A stretch of 64,000 nucleotides of DNA from Hyphomicrobiales bacterium (lineage in GTDB: Bacteria > Pseudomonadota > Alphaproteobacteria > Rhizobiales > OSC116): the NCBI GenBank assembly GCA_002401855.1, contig NVUH01000013.1:22554-86553 (forward strand), written 5' to 3'. The number at the start of each line of letters is the position of its first letter. Within the stretch, counting starts at the first letter, position 1. Of the stretch, positions 16,121 through 29,341 are shown piece by piece. The translations under genes and the position numbers were made by a program. The notes beneath the pieces were generated by a model. It did no database searches. It saw nothing but the letters and a program-made list of their open reading frames with translations, and was not told the origin of the DNA.

Positions 16121-19100
16121 ATGACCAAAAAATTGGCATTAGAGCGAACAAAATTATTGCATGAGATGGCTGCTGAGCGGATTTTGATTTTGGACGGAGC
16201 TATGGGTTCGTTGATTCAGGATTTGAAATTTAGCGAGGAACAATTTCGCGGTGAAAAATTTGCTGATTGGCCGATGGATATTAAAGGTAATAATGATATT
16301 TTGTCGGTTACCCAACCTGACGCGATTAAAGATTTGCATTTGCAATATTTGCAGGCTGGTGCGGATATTTTGGAGACCAATACATTTTCATCGACGACCA
16401 TCGCGCAAGCTGATTATAAGATGCAAGATTATGCTTATGAGATAAATTTGCAAAGCGCGATTGTGGCGCAGCAAGCGGTGGCTGAGCATTTGGCTGCGAC
16501 GGGTAAGCAGTGTTTTGTGGCGGGGACCTTGGGGCCGACCAATCGGACAGCCTCTATGTCGCCTGATGTGAATGACCCTGGTTATCGCGCGGTGTCATTT
16601 GATGATTTGCGCATTGCTTATGGCAGCTCGGTGCGGGCGCTGATGAAGGGTGGTTGTGACCTTATTTTGGTTGAAACTATTTTTGATACGTTGAATGCCA
16701 AAGCGGCTTTGTTTGCGATTGAAGAAGTGTTTGAAGAGATTGGGTATCGGTTGCCGATTATGATTAGTGGCACGATTACTGACCTTTCTGGACGTACGCT
16801 TTCTGGTCAAACGCCTGAAGCGTTTTATTATAGTGTTGACCATGTTGAGCCATTTTCGGTTGGGCTTAACTGTGCGTTGGGCGCGCAGGAAATGCGGGCG
16901 CACATTCAATCTATCGGCAATGTGGCACCTGGTTTGGTGTGTGCTTACCCGAATGCAGGTTTGCCTAATGAATTTGGTGAATATGACGAAAGCCCTGAAT
17001 ATATGGCTGGGTTGCTTGAGGAATTTGCGGCTTCTGGTTTGGTGAATATTGTGGGTGGGTGTTGCGGCACGACGCCTGCGCATATTAAGGCCATTGCTGA
17101 TGCAGTGGCGCCGCATAAACCGCGGGTTGCGCCTGAAATTCCTGCACTGATGCGGTTGTCTGGGTTGGAGCCATTTGTATTTACGGACAATGTTAATTTT
17201 GTGAATGTGGGTGAGCGTACCAATGTGACGGGTAGTGCGGTTTTTAAGAAAATGATCTTGAATGATGATTATGAAGCGGCGTTGACGGTGGCACGCCAGC
17301 AAGTTGAAAATGGCGCGCAGATTATCGACATCAACATGGATGAAGGCATGTTGGATGGTGAAGCGGCGATGGTGCGGTTTTTAAACCTGATTGCGGCTGA
17401 GCCTGACATTGCCAAAGTGCCGATTATGATTGATAGCTCCAAATGGAGTGTGATTGAGGCGGGGCTTAAATGTGTGCAGGGTAAGGCGGTTGTAAACTCG
17501 ATCAGCATGAAAGAAGGTAAAGAGAAGTTTATTCATTATGGCAAGCTGATTAAGCGTTATGGCGCGGCGGCTGTGGTGATGGCGTTTGATGAAGATGGCC
17601 AAGCTGATACTTATGAGCGCAAGGTGGAGATTTGTACGAAATCTTACCGTATTTTGGTTGATGAAGTTGGGTTTAAGCCTCAAGATATTATTTTTGACCC
17701 GAATATTTTTGCGGTGGCGACGGGGCTTGAAGAGCATAATGAATATGGCAAGGCGTTTATTGAAGCGGCCAAAACCATTAGAGAAACCTTGCCGCATTGT
17801 CATATTTCGGGCGGACTGTCTAACTTATCGTTTAGTTTTAGGGGCAATAATTTGGTGCGTGAGGCTATGCATAGTGCGTTTTTATTCCATGCGATTAAGC
17901 AGGGTATGGATATGGGCATTGTGAATGCTGGCCAGCTGACCATTTATGATGACATTCCGAAGAAATTATTGTTGGCGATTGAGGATGTGTTGTTTAACCG
18001 CACGCCTGAGAATGGCGAGACGTCATCGGACAATTTACTTGAATTGGCGCAGGAATATGTTGGCCAAAAGGGTGTGAAGCGCGAGGTTGACTTGACGTGG
18101 CGTGAGAAGAATGTAGCTGATCGGTTGGCGCATAGTCTGGTGAATGGCATCACAGCGTTTATTGTTGAAGATACGGAAGAAGCGCGGCTTGGCGCTGAGC
18201 GGCCGTTGCATGTGATTGAAGGCGCGTTGATGGACGGGATGAATATTGTGGGTGATTTGTTTGGTTCTGGTCAGATGTTTTTGCCGCAAGTGGTGAAATC
18301 TGCCCGTGTGATGAAAGCTGCGGTGGCGCATTTGATGCCGTTTATTGAAGAAGAGAAACTCTTAACAGGTGATACCAGTACCAATAATGGTAAAATTTTA
18401 ATGGCGACTGTTAAAGGCGATGTGCATGATATTGGTAAAAATATCGTGGGTGTGGTGTTGCAGTGTAATAATTTTGAAGTGATTGACATGGGCGTTATGG
18501 TGCCTGCTGCGGACATTATCAAAAAAGCCAAAGAAGAGAATGTTGACATGATTGGCCTGTCGGGTTTGATCACGCCGAGCCTTGATGAAATGTGCCATAT
18601 GGCGGCTGAGATGGAGCGCGAAGGTTTCACCATGCCATTGATGATTGGTGGGGCGACGACGAGTAAAGTGCATACGGCGGTGAAGATTAACCCGAATTAT
18701 AAAGCGGGGCAGACGATTTACGTGACTGACGCTAGCCGTGCTGTGGCTGTGGCGACTAAATTGATGGGCGATGGCAGTGCTGAATATCAGGCTGAAACAT
18801 TGGCTGAATATATCGACATGGCTGAGAAACATGCGCGGGCGCGTAATGACAAAGACCGGCCTAGTATTGCGCAAGCGCGGGCTAATGCGATGCCGATTGA
18901 ATGGGATGGGTATGAAATTAAAAAGCCGTCATTTTTGGGTGTGAAAGATTATAAGAATTTTGATTTGGCGGAGATTGCTAAATATATTGACTGGACGCCA
19001 TTCTTTAGCAGTTGGGAATTAAAAGGGGCTTATCCGCGTATTTTTGAGAGTGAAAAATTTGGCGAAGCGGCCAAGACTTTATATAAAGATGCGACGGCCA

Positions 19101-19849
19101 TGCTGGATAAAATTATCGCGGGGCGGTGGACCAAAGCTAGTGGTGTTGTGGGTTTTTGGCCTGCTAATGTGGTGTCGGATTTTAGTGGTGATGACATTAC
19201 GCTTTATACTGATGATGGCCGCGCTACGGTGCTGGATACTTTTCATGGTTTACGGCAGCAGATGAAAAAGCAGGCTGGGCGTTATAATGATTGTTTGGCG
19301 GACTTTATTGCGCCGAAAGATAGTGGCGTGCAGGATTATATTGGTGGTTTTACGGTGACCACAGGGCTTGGTGAGCAAGACAAAGTGGCTGAGTTTAAGG
19401 CTGCGGGTGATGACTATAGTGCGATTTTATTCCAAAGCTTATGTGATCGGTTGGCGGAAGCTTTTGCTGAGCTGATGCATGCCAAAGTGCGGCGTGAATT
19501 GTGGGGCTATGGGCATGAGGAGAATTTTGGCATTGAAGAGTTGGTTAAAGAGCAGTATCAGGGAATTCGACCTGCGCCTGGTTATCCTGCGCAGCCTGAC
19601 CATACTGAGAAACGCACCTTGTTTAAGCTGCTTGATACGACCAAGCGGATTGGTGTTGAACTGACTGATAGTTGTGCTATGTGGCCGCCTTCGAGTGTGT
19701 CTGGCATGTATTTTAGCCATCCTGACAGCCATTATTTTGGTATTGGTAAGATTGAGAAAGATCAAGTGTCTGACTATGCAAAGCGTAAAGGGATGTCATT
19801 AGAAGATACCGAAAGATGGTTAGCGCCTATTTTAAACTATAATAGGTAG
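16121..19849 (+). CDS. metH: Cobalamin-dependent methionine synthase
   Basis: Transfers the methyl group of 5-methyl-THF to homocysteine via B12. ATG 16121 after AGGGAT gives 1242 residues, near the normal ~1230; an ATG at 16085 lies inside metF. All four modules are present in order: the homocysteine domain with zinc cysteines ([16 protein letters not shown]), the pterin domain ([11 protein letters not shown]), the cobalamin domain with the axial His in DVHDIGKNI, and the reactivation domain ([16 protein letters not shown]). The cell must therefore make or import B12; no B12 riboswitch was seen upstream. Confidence 0.97.
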   Translation: MTKKLALERTKLLHEMAAERILILDGAMGSLIQDLKFSEEQFRGEKFADWPMDIKGNNDILSVTQPDAIKDLHLQYLQAGADILETNTFSSTTIAQADYKMQDYAYEINLQSAIVAQQAVAEHLAATGKQCFVAGTLGPTNRTASMSPDVNDPGYRAVSFDDLRIAYGSSVRALMKGGCDLILVETIFDTLNAKAALFAIEEVFEEIGYRLPIMISGTITDLSGRTLSGQTPEAFYYSVDHVEPFSVGLNCALGAQEMRAHIQSIGNVAPGLVCAYPNAGLPNEFGEYDESPEYMAGLLEEFAASGLVNIVGGCCGTTPAHIKAIADAVAPHKPRVAPEIPALMRLSGLEPFVFTDNVNFVNVGERTNVTGSAVFKKMILNDDYEAALTVARQQVENGAQIIDINMDEGMLDGEAAMVRFLNLIAAEPDIAKVPIMIDSSKWSVIEAGLKCVQGKAVVNSISMKEGKEKFIHYGKLIKRYGAAAVVMAFDEDGQADTYERKVEICTKSYRILVDEVGFKPQDIIFDPNIFAVATGLEEHNEYGKAFIEAAKTIRETLPHCHISGGLSNLSFSFRGNNLVREAMHSAFLFHAIKQGMDMGIVNAGQLTIYDDIPKKLLLAIEDVLFNRTPENGETSSDNLLELAQEYVGQKGVKREVDLTWREKNVADRLAHSLVNGITAFIVEDTEEARLGAERPLHVIEGALMDGMNIVGDLFGSGQMFLPQVVKSARVMKAAVAHLMPFIEEEKLLTGDTSTNNGKILMATVKGDVHDIGKNIVGVVLQCNNFEVIDMGVMVPAADIIKKAKEENVDMIGLSGLITPSLDEMCHMAAEMEREGFTMPLMIGGATTSKVHTAVKINPNYKAGQTIYVTDASRAVAVATKLMGDGSAEYQAETLAEYIDMAEKHARARNDKDRPSIAQARANAMPIEWDGYEIKKPSFLGVKDYKNFDLAEIAKYIDWTPFFSSWELKGAYPRIFESEKFGEAAKTLYKDATAMLDKIIAGRWTKASGVVGFWPANVVSDFSGDDITLYTDDGRATVLDTFHGLRQQMKKQAGRYNDCLADFIAPKDSGVQDYIGGFTVTTGLGEQDKVAEFKAAGDDYSAILFQSLCDRLAEAFAELMHAKVRRELWGYGHEENFGIEELVKEQYQGIRPAPGYPAQPDHTEKRTLFKLLDTTKRIGVELTDSCAMWPPSSVSGMYFSHPDSHYFGIGKIEKDQVSDYAKRKGMSLEDTERWLAPILNYNR

Positions 19850-20156
19850 TTTAAGGTGTTTATTTCGGCTTTTGCTCGCGAGCGGATTTGGGTTGAATTT
19901 TGTGGTTTTGGTGTGTTTGATTTTCGCTAGCTAGCGGACTCTGTTGCTTGCGTTAAGATTCCGTTAAGTATATTGATTTGTTAGCTAGCGAGCTTCGGTG
20001 GCTATAAATGCGTATAAGCTGAACGGTTTGAGCTATCGAAATAATAACCAGTTGAGGAATGGTTTAAACCATTTAAAACAAGTGCTAATGGTTATTTGAT
20101 GAAGTAATGATTCAATTAATGTTGTGAAGGTTGTAAGTAACGTGAATGAAGTTAGG
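19850..20156. other. Gene-free region with nested palindromes after metH
   Basis: No gene seen. It holds several exact palindromes: GCTCGCGAGC (about 19875), CGCTAGCTAGCG (about 19926), and AATGGTTTAAACCATT (20058-20073). The last is enclosed by AATAACCA (20042-20049) and TGGTTATT (20089-20096), making a 55-base nested structure. TTAGCTAGCGAGC (about 19981) partly repeats the second palindrome. The role is unknown; the ends of two convergent transcripts meet here. Confidence 0.6.
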
Positions 20157-20930
20157 TTACCATGTTTCTGCTGGGCGGCTGTAATCTATTGGTTGTAGAA
20201 TATTTTTCTTTTGCATGAAACGCATGACGCGCAGCAGCACAGCATCGCCGCCAATGTATAAAAACACGGCGCCGACGGGTGGGTTGACGGTGGGGATGAA
20301 GCCCAATGTATAGGCATCCCACGCCCAAACGCTGAAATAGGTGCCCGTGAATTCGACAATCAATACATAAATAGCGACATAATAATAAAGGGTTAGCCAT
20401 TTTTTGCGGCGTAGAGCGCGGAAAAATAAAATGCCGAGTATGAGTGATAGTATGTCGAAGAATATCAGGCCTGCGCCGATGAATAATGCGCCGAAAAATA
20501 ACAGGAATATTTTTTTCATTATGGCATCATGCTTGTTTGCCCATTTGGTAAAGGCGAACATATAGCCTGAGCCATAGAGTATGGCATGGCCGAACGGTAC
20601 ATAAAGCGGGATTCTATTTTCTCGATAATCATACATATCTAAGATATTGCAAAAAATGATCTCGCCAATATAAGACAGTGGTACCATAATTAGCATCAAG
20701 CGACGTAAGCGGCTATCAGCGGTTTGCAGCATGGTAAAAAAGTAGATGATTACGATGAGGGTGACTAGATTTCGGCCGTCAAAATATGTATCGGCGAAGA
20801 GTTGTGAGTCTAGACCCAAAAATATAAAAATGAAAATAATTGAGAATAAAGAAAAGAAACTGCGACCTGCGGCGTTGCCATCGGTTGGTTTGTTATAATA
20901 TTTATTGAGGGCTTTGAGCATGGCTACCAT
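20157..20930 (-). CDS. Unrecognised multi-pass membrane protein (copy B of a tandem pair)
   Basis: 257 residues with about seven hydrophobic segments; I do not recognise the family. It is a clear paralogue of the gene just upstream. Shared blocks are YYNKPTDGN, LDSQ, RIPLYVPFGHAILYGSGY, TLYYYVAIYV, and EFTGTYFSVWAWDAYTLGFI followed by PTVNPPVGAVFLYIG. Conserved Glu, His, Asp and Tyr within membrane segments hint at an enzyme or transporter rather than a structural protein. The start overlaps copy A's stop by 7 bases, so the two are translated from one message. Confidence 0.75.
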   Translation of the reverse strand: MVAMLKALNKYYNKPTDGNAAGRSFFSLFSIIFIFIFLGLDSQLFADTYFDGRNLVTLIVIIYFFTMLQTADSRLRRLMLIMVPLSYIGEIIFCNILDMYDYRENRIPLYVPFGHAILYGSGYMFAFTKWANKHDAIMKKIFLLFFGALFIGAGLIFFDILSLILGILFFRALRRKKWLTLYYYVAIYVLIVEFTGTYFSVWAWDAYTLGFIPTVNPPVGAVFLYIGGDAVLLRVMRFMQKKNILQPIDYSRPAETW

Positions 20931-21751
20931 TTTTCTTCGGGTCTTATGCCATTGAGTGGCGTGAGTATTTGTTTTTTATCAATAAAACGCATGATACGCA
21001 ATAATAGACTATCGGCACCGATGTAGAAAAATACCGCACCGACAGGTGGGTTGGCGGTGGGAATGAAGCCTAGGGCGAGTTTTTGCCATTGCCAGACTTC
21101 AAAATACGTACCCGCAAATTCTAAGGTGATCACATAGAGGGCGACATAATAATATAATGTGTTCCAATTTTTGCGTCTGAGCCCGCGGTAGAAAAATAAA
21201 AAGCCGAAAATGAATGAGAAGATGTCATTGAAAAACCAGCCTGCGCCGATGAATAAGCTGCTGAATAATATAAAGAATATTGTTTTCATTATATCATTAT
21301 TATTTTGTGCCCATAGCCTTGCGTGGAGCAGATAGCCGCATGCATAGACGGCGGCATGGCCAAATGGCACATAGATGGGAATGCGGGCTAAGCGGTATTC
21401 ATACAGGCCGAGAACCAAGCTGAAAATAATCTCGCCAAACAGGCCGAGTGGCACGAAGACGATCATTAATTTACGCAAACGGGTATTGACGGCGCTTAGT
21501 AGAACGAAGAAACAACCAATGACCAGAATGTTGACCAAAGGGCGGGCATCAAAATAGTGATCGACCATATATTGCGAATCAAGTGCTAGGAAAAAAACGG
21601 TGAAAGGAGCAAAATAAATCGCAAAAAAATGCTGGGTTTTTAGATTGCCATCTGTTGGCTTGTTGTAAAAATTATTTGCCGCTTGATACATTATATATGC
21701 ATAAACATATCTAGTTAAATTATCAATATTTTTGATAATATTTTCGTTCAT
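20924..21751 (-). CDS. Unrecognised multi-pass membrane protein (copy A of a tandem pair)
   Basis: 275 residues, about seven membrane segments and an N-terminal extension of ~18 residues relative to copy B. The same motifs appear: FYNKPTDGN, ALDSQYMVDHYFDARPL, RIPIYVPFGHAAVYACGY, TLYYYVALYVITLEFAGTYF, then EVWQW and LGFIPTANPPVGAVFFYIGAD. Copies align without large gaps at roughly half identity by eye, so the duplication is old and both have been kept. ATG 21751 is used; no strong ribosome site. It is divergent from the decayed transporter at 21791. Confidence 0.75.
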   Translation of the reverse strand: MNENIIKNIDNLTRYVYAYIMYQAANNFYNKPTDGNLKTQHFFAIYFAPFTVFFLALDSQYMVDHYFDARPLVNILVIGCFFVLLSAVNTRLRKLMIVFVPLGLFGEIIFSLVLGLYEYRLARIPIYVPFGHAAVYACGYLLHARLWAQNNNDIMKTIFFILFSSLFIGAGWFFNDIFSFIFGFLFFYRGLRRKNWNTLYYYVALYVITLEFAGTYFEVWQWQKLALGFIPTANPPVGAVFFYIGADSLLLRIMRFIDKKQILTPLNGIRPEEKW

Positions 21752-21790
21752 TTTTTCTATATCTTGAGAGAATATTATTGAAAATATTGT

Positions 21791-22311
21791 ATGTCGTTAC
21801 ATTATAAAAATCTATATTTTGGGTTGGTGTCTGCAATTGCTTTGATTGGTTTTTATATCATTTCTATTGGTGGAGAGAGGAAGAAGCTGGGCGTGCTTTT
21901 GCCATTGCGGCATTTATTGAGATTCCGATGTTAGTTTTCAGTGCAAAATTATTGATTCTTCTAAACCACACTCATCTTTTAGTGCTAATTTTTGCTATGT
22001 CAGTGATGATTTATTTTGGCATGAGTTTCACTTTGGAGGTATACCAATTATAAGCAATGCAGGTTTTTGGTTGTGTTATGGTGGCATTGACTGTTGGGAT
22101 TGGTATGGTATTGATACAAGATATCATGCCTGAAAGCCCGGCGGTCATTATGGCACATTACTCCAATATGCTTAGGTTTGTGACTTTAGTTGGGGGTGGA
22201 CTGATTCGGTTTTTTGTGGAATATTTTGCTACAGATGATTTATTGGTCGCGACTGGTATATTGCCAGCAATTGGTATGGTGATTGTTTTGGTTTGGTTGA
22301 GGCGCTTTTAG
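21791..22311 (+). pseudogene. Decayed MFS sugar-efflux (Set-like) transporter
   Basis: A frame from about 21860 to 22311 reads EEAGRAFAIAAFIEIPMLVF, is broken by an in-frame TAA at 22051-22053, then continues CVMVALTVGIGMVLIQDIMP. This mirrors the C-terminal half of Set-type sugar efflux proteins, including the QDLMP-like motif and the last two membrane helices. The frame beginning MSLHYKNLYFG at 21791 joins it only through a frameshift, and the N-terminal half is missing. A dead gene is the simplest reading; the family call is from recollection of its C-terminal pattern. Confidence 0.5.
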
Positions 22312-22348
22312 ATTGTAATTTCTCTTTTGGGGGTTGGAAGAATGCAGG

Positions 22349-22834
22349 ATGAAATTTCGAACAGAAATTATAATTGCTAGCTCATTGCATGAAGTGACTA
22401 AGTTGTTTGCCGATCAAGATAATAATCAATATTGGCAATCTACATTTGTTCATATGCAAAGGCATAATTTTGATGCCAGCCGTAGCTTGCAATTTTTTAA
22501 AATAAATGGCCGCATAATTGAAGTGAATATTCAAGTGGTGGAGGATAATTTACCGCTGAACTATCGGGTTTATTGTGAAATGCAAGGCTTGGCGCAAAAG
22601 GTGAATCATATATTTTCGGCTTGTTCGCAACATGAAACCAAATGGGTTATGGAGAGTGAATTTATTGCTGAAAGCTTGATTGTGAAGATCTTTATGCTGT
22701 TGCTGCCAAGTATGTTTAAAAAACAAAGCAGAGTTTTTGTGCAAGATTTTAAAAATTTTGCTGAAAATATGAAAATCCAACCCAATAAAGATAAAGATAA
22801 AGATTTTTCTAATGATTTGGGTCGATTAATATGA
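22349..22834 (+). CDS. SRPBCC-like protein
   Basis: 161 residues from ATG 22349 (GGAAG about 10 bases upstream). The first ~140 residues resemble a START/SRPBCC ligand-binding fold: MKFRTEIIIASSLHEVTKLF starts as the family does, followed by the alternating strands and a long C-terminal helix (VFVQDFKNFAENM). The tail is lysine/aspartate-rich (NKDKDKDF). There are no catalytic residues to point to. It converges with the SDR gene, overlapping it by 9 bases. Confidence 0.6.
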   Translation: MKFRTEIIIASSLHEVTKLFADQDNNQYWQSTFVHMQRHNFDASRSLQFFKINGRIIEVNIQVVEDNLPLNYRVYCEMQGLAQKVNHIFSACSQHETKWVMESEFIAESLIVKIFMLLLPSMFKKQSRVFVQDFKNFAENMKIQPNKDKDKDFSNDLGRLI

Positions 22835-23530
22835 CATTGTTGTGCCATCATAACCGATGATCTGGTTCGCATCTTCAAGCTTTGTGGTTTCAATAATATT
22901 CAATAGACCGTTGACTGAGGTGACGACATCAATATCAGCGGCTTCGGTGCCCATATCGGTTTTTACCCAACCTGGGTGGAGATTCATAATGATAAAGCCT
23001 TCTTCGGCCAATTCGCGGCCAAAAATTTGCATGGCGCGGTTGAGTGCGGTTTTGGAGGTGCGATAAGCATGGGCGCCATTGCTTTGGCCCTCAAAACTGC
23101 CCATAAAACTGGATAGGTTGACTATTTTTTTGGTATTGCCTAAGCGCAAGCCCCGCATGGCGGCGCGCATCACACGGATGGGGCTGATGGTGTTGGTGAC
23201 AAGCACTTCGGCAAAATCGACTAAATTAATATCATCAATGCTGCTTTCATAGGTGTCTAAAATACCTGCATTATTAATTAGAATTTCGATGGGGGTGTCG
23301 GCAAGGGTTTTGCCAAAATTGTCGACTGATAATTTACTGGTTACATCGAGTTTATAAATGGTGATGTTGTTTTCATTTTTATCGGCAAGCTCGTTAAGTT
23401 TTACAGCTTGCAAGGGTTTGCGGGTGGCGGCCAAAACATGATAGCCTGCGGCGGCAAATTGTTTGGTGAGCTCGTAGCCGATGCCGCGATTTGCACCTGT
23501 GATGATGACATTTTTAGATGAATTTTCCAT
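22826..23530 (-). CDS. SDR-family oxidoreductase (C-factor-like)
   Basis: 234 residues. NVIITGANRGIGYELTKQF holds the nucleotide-binding glycines (about residues 13-19), ILINNAGIL is near 90, and the catalytic pair reads HAYRTSK near 155, with LHPGWVKTDMG after it. This set matches the small SDRs related to the myxobacterial C-factor and carbonyl reductases. It is the last gene of a minus-strand run behind the 5-oxoprolinase and PLP dehydratase genes, 11 bases after the latter, so it may act in the same pathway, though the substrate is not visible. Confidence 0.82.
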   Translation of the reverse strand: MENSSKNVIITGANRGIGYELTKQFAAAGYHVLAATRKPLQAVKLNELADKNENNITIYKLDVTSKLSVDNFGKTLADTPIEILINNAGILDTYESSIDDINLVDFAEVLVTNTISPIRVMRAAMRGLRLGNTKKIVNLSSFMGSFEGQSNGAHAYRTSKTALNRAMQIFGRELAEEGFIIMNLHPGWVKTDMGTEAADIDVVTSVNGLLNIIETTKLEDANQIIGYDGTTMSY

Positions 23531-23541
23531 ATTTTACTCTT

Positions 23542-24480
23542 TTAGCTTAGAAATTGTGTATTGCCGCCACAGATGAGCACGCCAATTTTTTCGTTTTCTG
23601 ACGTTTCATATTTGCCCGATGCCAAAGCGGCAAAAGCGGTTGCGCCACCTAATTCGGCTAATATGCGATAATTATTCCATAATGAAGTTTGAGCTTGTAA
23701 TATATCTTCATCTTCAATGCAAATAAATTCATCTACATATTGTTTGGCGAGTGCAAAACAATTTTTGCCACACAAGCTAGCGCCTAAGCTATCGGATGCG
23801 ATGCTGGTGGGGGTGACGAGCGTTGGCGCGCCATTGGCCATGGCGTGATACATGCTGGCGCTGTTGGTTGGTTCGATGGCAACAATTTTAATATCGGTGA
23901 CTTGTTTGATATAGGCTGCCATGCCTGCAATGAGGCCGCCGCCGCCGACAGCGATGAGGATGGTGTCTAAATCATCGACTTGTTCTAACCATTCTAATGC
24001 CAGTGTGGCTTGGCCTGTTATGGTGGTTATGTCGTCATAGGCATGGATTGAGAATGCGCCGCTTTGTTTAATATGTTGTTCGCAATTGGCTAAGGCTGCG
24101 GCGTAGTTTTCGCCGTCTAATAGAATCTCTGCGCCAAAATCTTTGATGCGGCCAACTTTGGCTTTCGGGACGGCTTTGGGCACAAATATATTGGCTTTTA
24201 CACCTAATTGTTGTGCGGCATAGGCAACGGCGGCGCCGTGATTGCCGCCTGATGCCGCTGCGACAGATTGGGGTAATTTAGCTTGTGAAAGTAGGCTGTA
24301 GAAGGCGCCGCGGGGTTTGAAACAGCCTGCGTGTTGGAACAGTTCGAGCTTAAAATTAATGCGGTTATTTTGATTGCGGTCGCCTAGAATATCGGCGGCA
24401 CTAACATCCATAACCGGTGTTTTGCGGATATATGGTTTAATCAGCGCGTAGGCTTGGTCTATTGTTGATTTGTTAATCAT
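23542..24480 (-). CDS. PLP-dependent threonine/serine dehydratase-like enzyme
   Basis: 312 residues of fold type II. The PLP lysine lies in FKPRGAFYSLL (about residue 54), the Asn loop is AAASGGNHGAAVAYAA, and the phosphate-binding glycine loop is AVGGGGLIAGMAAY. The length fits catabolic threonine/serine dehydratases without a regulatory domain, or related hydroxyectoine/hydroxyaspartate enzymes. Its AGGGGA ribosome site is buried in a hairpin at 24483-24504, so translation should depend on ribosomes finishing the oxoprolinase gene. The substrate is uncertain. Confidence 0.85.
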   Translation of the reverse strand: MINKSTIDQAYALIKPYIRKTPVMDVSAADILGDRNQNNRINFKLELFQHAGCFKPRGAFYSLLSQAKLPQSVAAASGGNHGAAVAYAAQQLGVKANIFVPKAVPKAKVGRIKDFGAEILLDGENYAAALANCEQHIKQSGAFSIHAYDDITTITGQATLALEWLEQVDDLDTILIAVGGGGLIAGMAAYIKQVTDIKIVAIEPTNSASMYHAMANGAPTLVTPTSIASDSLGASLCGKNCFALAKQYVDEFICIEDEDILQAQTSLWNNYRILAELGGATAFAALASGKYETSENEKIGVLICGGNTQFLS

Positions 24481-24482
24481 AA

Positions 24483-24504
24483 AGTCCCCTAATTTTGGGG
24501 GACT
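24483..24504 (-). promoter_or_regulatory. Hairpin hiding the ribosome site of the PLP dehydratase gene
   Basis: On the minus strand AGTCCCC and GGGGACT (24504-24498 with 24489-24483) form a 7-bp stem. Its 3' arm contains the AGGGGA that would serve ATG 24480. The oxoprolinase stop (24510-24508) lies just upstream, so a terminating ribosome could open the stem. Structure is seen; translational coupling is inferred. Confidence 0.55.
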
Positions 24505-24507
24505 ATA

Positions 24508-28152
<3,645 letters not shown>

Positions 28153-28202
28153 TATATTTACCTAGATTAGAATTGTTTGATGCAAGAGAACAAATTAGAA
28201 AG

Positions 28203-28229
28203 AAAATGTCAATAAATTATTGACATTTT
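28203..28229. promoter_or_regulatory. 27-bp palindromic operator in the oxoprolinase/TRAP divergent promoter
   Basis: AAAATGTCAATAA, one base, TTATTGACATTTT: two perfect 13-base arms. TTGACA occurs once on each strand inside it. It is the only such dyad in this intergenic region and is of the size bound by MarR-type dimers. The MarR-like gene at 31216 is the likely ligand-responsive partner (inference). Confidence 0.75.
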
Positions 28230-28248
28230 ATTATCGTTATATCATATT
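28220..28248 (+). promoter_or_regulatory. Promoter of the TRAP operon
   Basis: TTGACA (28220-28225), a 17-base spacer, then CATATT (28243-28248): a perfect -35 and a 4/6 -10. The -35 lies in the right arm of the palindrome, so a bound repressor would block RNA polymerase. Confidence 0.6.
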
Positions 28249-28301
28249 TATGCCCAAGCCGCGATATTTGGGCTGTGAAAATTATAAATGAGGGAAATCA
28301 A

Positions 28302-29279
28302 ATGACTAAAATTATGAAGAAATTTGCCAAAGTGGCATTGGCTAGCAGTTTTATGGTGGGTGTGGCGTTTGCCGAAACTAAGTGGGATATGCCGACACCT
28401 TATGGTGATAAAACATTTCATACGGTGAATGTGCATGAATTTGCGGCTGATGTGAAAGCCGCGACTAATGGCGAATTGGTGATTAATGTGCATAGTGCGG
28501 GTTCACTGATTAAACATGCTGAGATTAAAAAATCTATCCGCCGTGGCATTGTGCCAATTGGTGAGTTTTTCTTGAGCCGTTTGGCCAATGAAGATGCGGT
28601 GTTTGGTGTGGATAGTGTGCCGTTTTTAGCCACAAATTATGAAGATGCTGAAAAGTTATGGGCAGCGAGCAAGGGTAAAATATCTGAAAAATTGGCAGCG
28701 CAAGGGCTGATGATGCTTTATGCTGTGCCGTGGCCATCACAAGGGGTTTATGCCAAAAAAGAATTGAATTCTGTGGCTGATATGAAGGGGCTTAAATTCC
28801 GTGCTTATAATGCGGCGACTGAGCGTTTGGCGCAGTTGGCTGGCATGGAGCCAACGCAGATTGAAGCGACTGATATTTCGACTGCGTTTAGCACTGGCCG
28901 TGTGGATGCGATGATCACATCGCCTTCTACTGGTGCCAATAGTAAGGCATGGGATTTTTTATCGCATTTCCATCATACGCAAGCGTGGTTGCCTAAAAAT
29001 ACGGTGATTGTGAACCAAGCGGCATTTGATAAGCTAGATGAAGCCAGCCAAAAAGCTGTGCTTGAAATGGCAGCAAAAGCTGAAAAACGCGGTTGGGATA
29101 TGAGCAAGGCCGAAAGCGCTGAAAAAATTGGCGTGATGAAAGAAAATGGCATTACCATTGTGACGCCAAGTGAAACTTTGCAAAGTGAGCTTAAGGCGAT
29201 TGGCAAGACTATGACCGCTGAATGGTTGGAAAATGCGGGGGCTGATGGGCAGGCCGTATTGGATGCTTATAATAAATAA
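28302..29279 (+). CDS. TRAP transporter substrate-binding protein (DctP family)
   Basis: 325 residues from ATG 28302 (AGGGA upstream; the in-frame start at 28275 is unsupported). A signal peptide of about 25 residues ends near VAFAET. The mature protein has the DctP/TAXI-like pattern, including LKFRAYNAATERLAQLAGMEP, where the Arg that grips the carboxylate of the ligand is expected, and the following TDISTAFSTGRVDAMITSP. It captures an organic acid in the periplasm for DctQ/DctM. Its placement opposite 5-oxoprolinase suggests 5-oxoproline. Confidence 0.9.
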   Translation: MTKIMKKFAKVALASSFMVGVAFAETKWDMPTPYGDKTFHTVNVHEFAADVKAATNGELVINVHSAGSLIKHAEIKKSIRRGIVPIGEFFLSRLANEDAVFGVDSVPFLATNYEDAEKLWAASKGKISEKLAAQGLMMLYAVPWPSQGVYAKKELNSVADMKGLKFRAYNAATERLAQLAGMEPTQIEATDISTAFSTGRVDAMITSPSTGANSKAWDFLSHFHHTQAWLPKNTVIVNQAAFDKLDEASQKAVLEMAAKAEKRGWDMSKAESAEKIGVMKENGITIVTPSETLQSELKAIGKTMTAEWLENAGADGQAVLDAYNK

Positions 29280-29291
29280 TGAAAATAGGAG

Positions 29292-29315
29292 GCGGGTGTG
29301 ATGCCCGCTTTTTTT
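29292..29315 (+). terminator. Intrinsic terminator/attenuator between TRAP binding-protein and permease genes
   Basis: GCGGG (29292-29296) pairs with CCCGC (29304-29308), followed by seven T (29309-29315). It lies 13 bases after the dctP stop and before dctQ, so it should trim permease expression relative to the binding protein. Confidence 0.8.
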
Positions 29316-29341
29316 ATGCGTGATATATATGAGGCATGTAA

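Noticed and set aside
16595..17302. 235-codon minus-strand frame within metH
   Set aside because: Shadow of metH: rich in Arg and His as expected of an antisense frame, with no motif.
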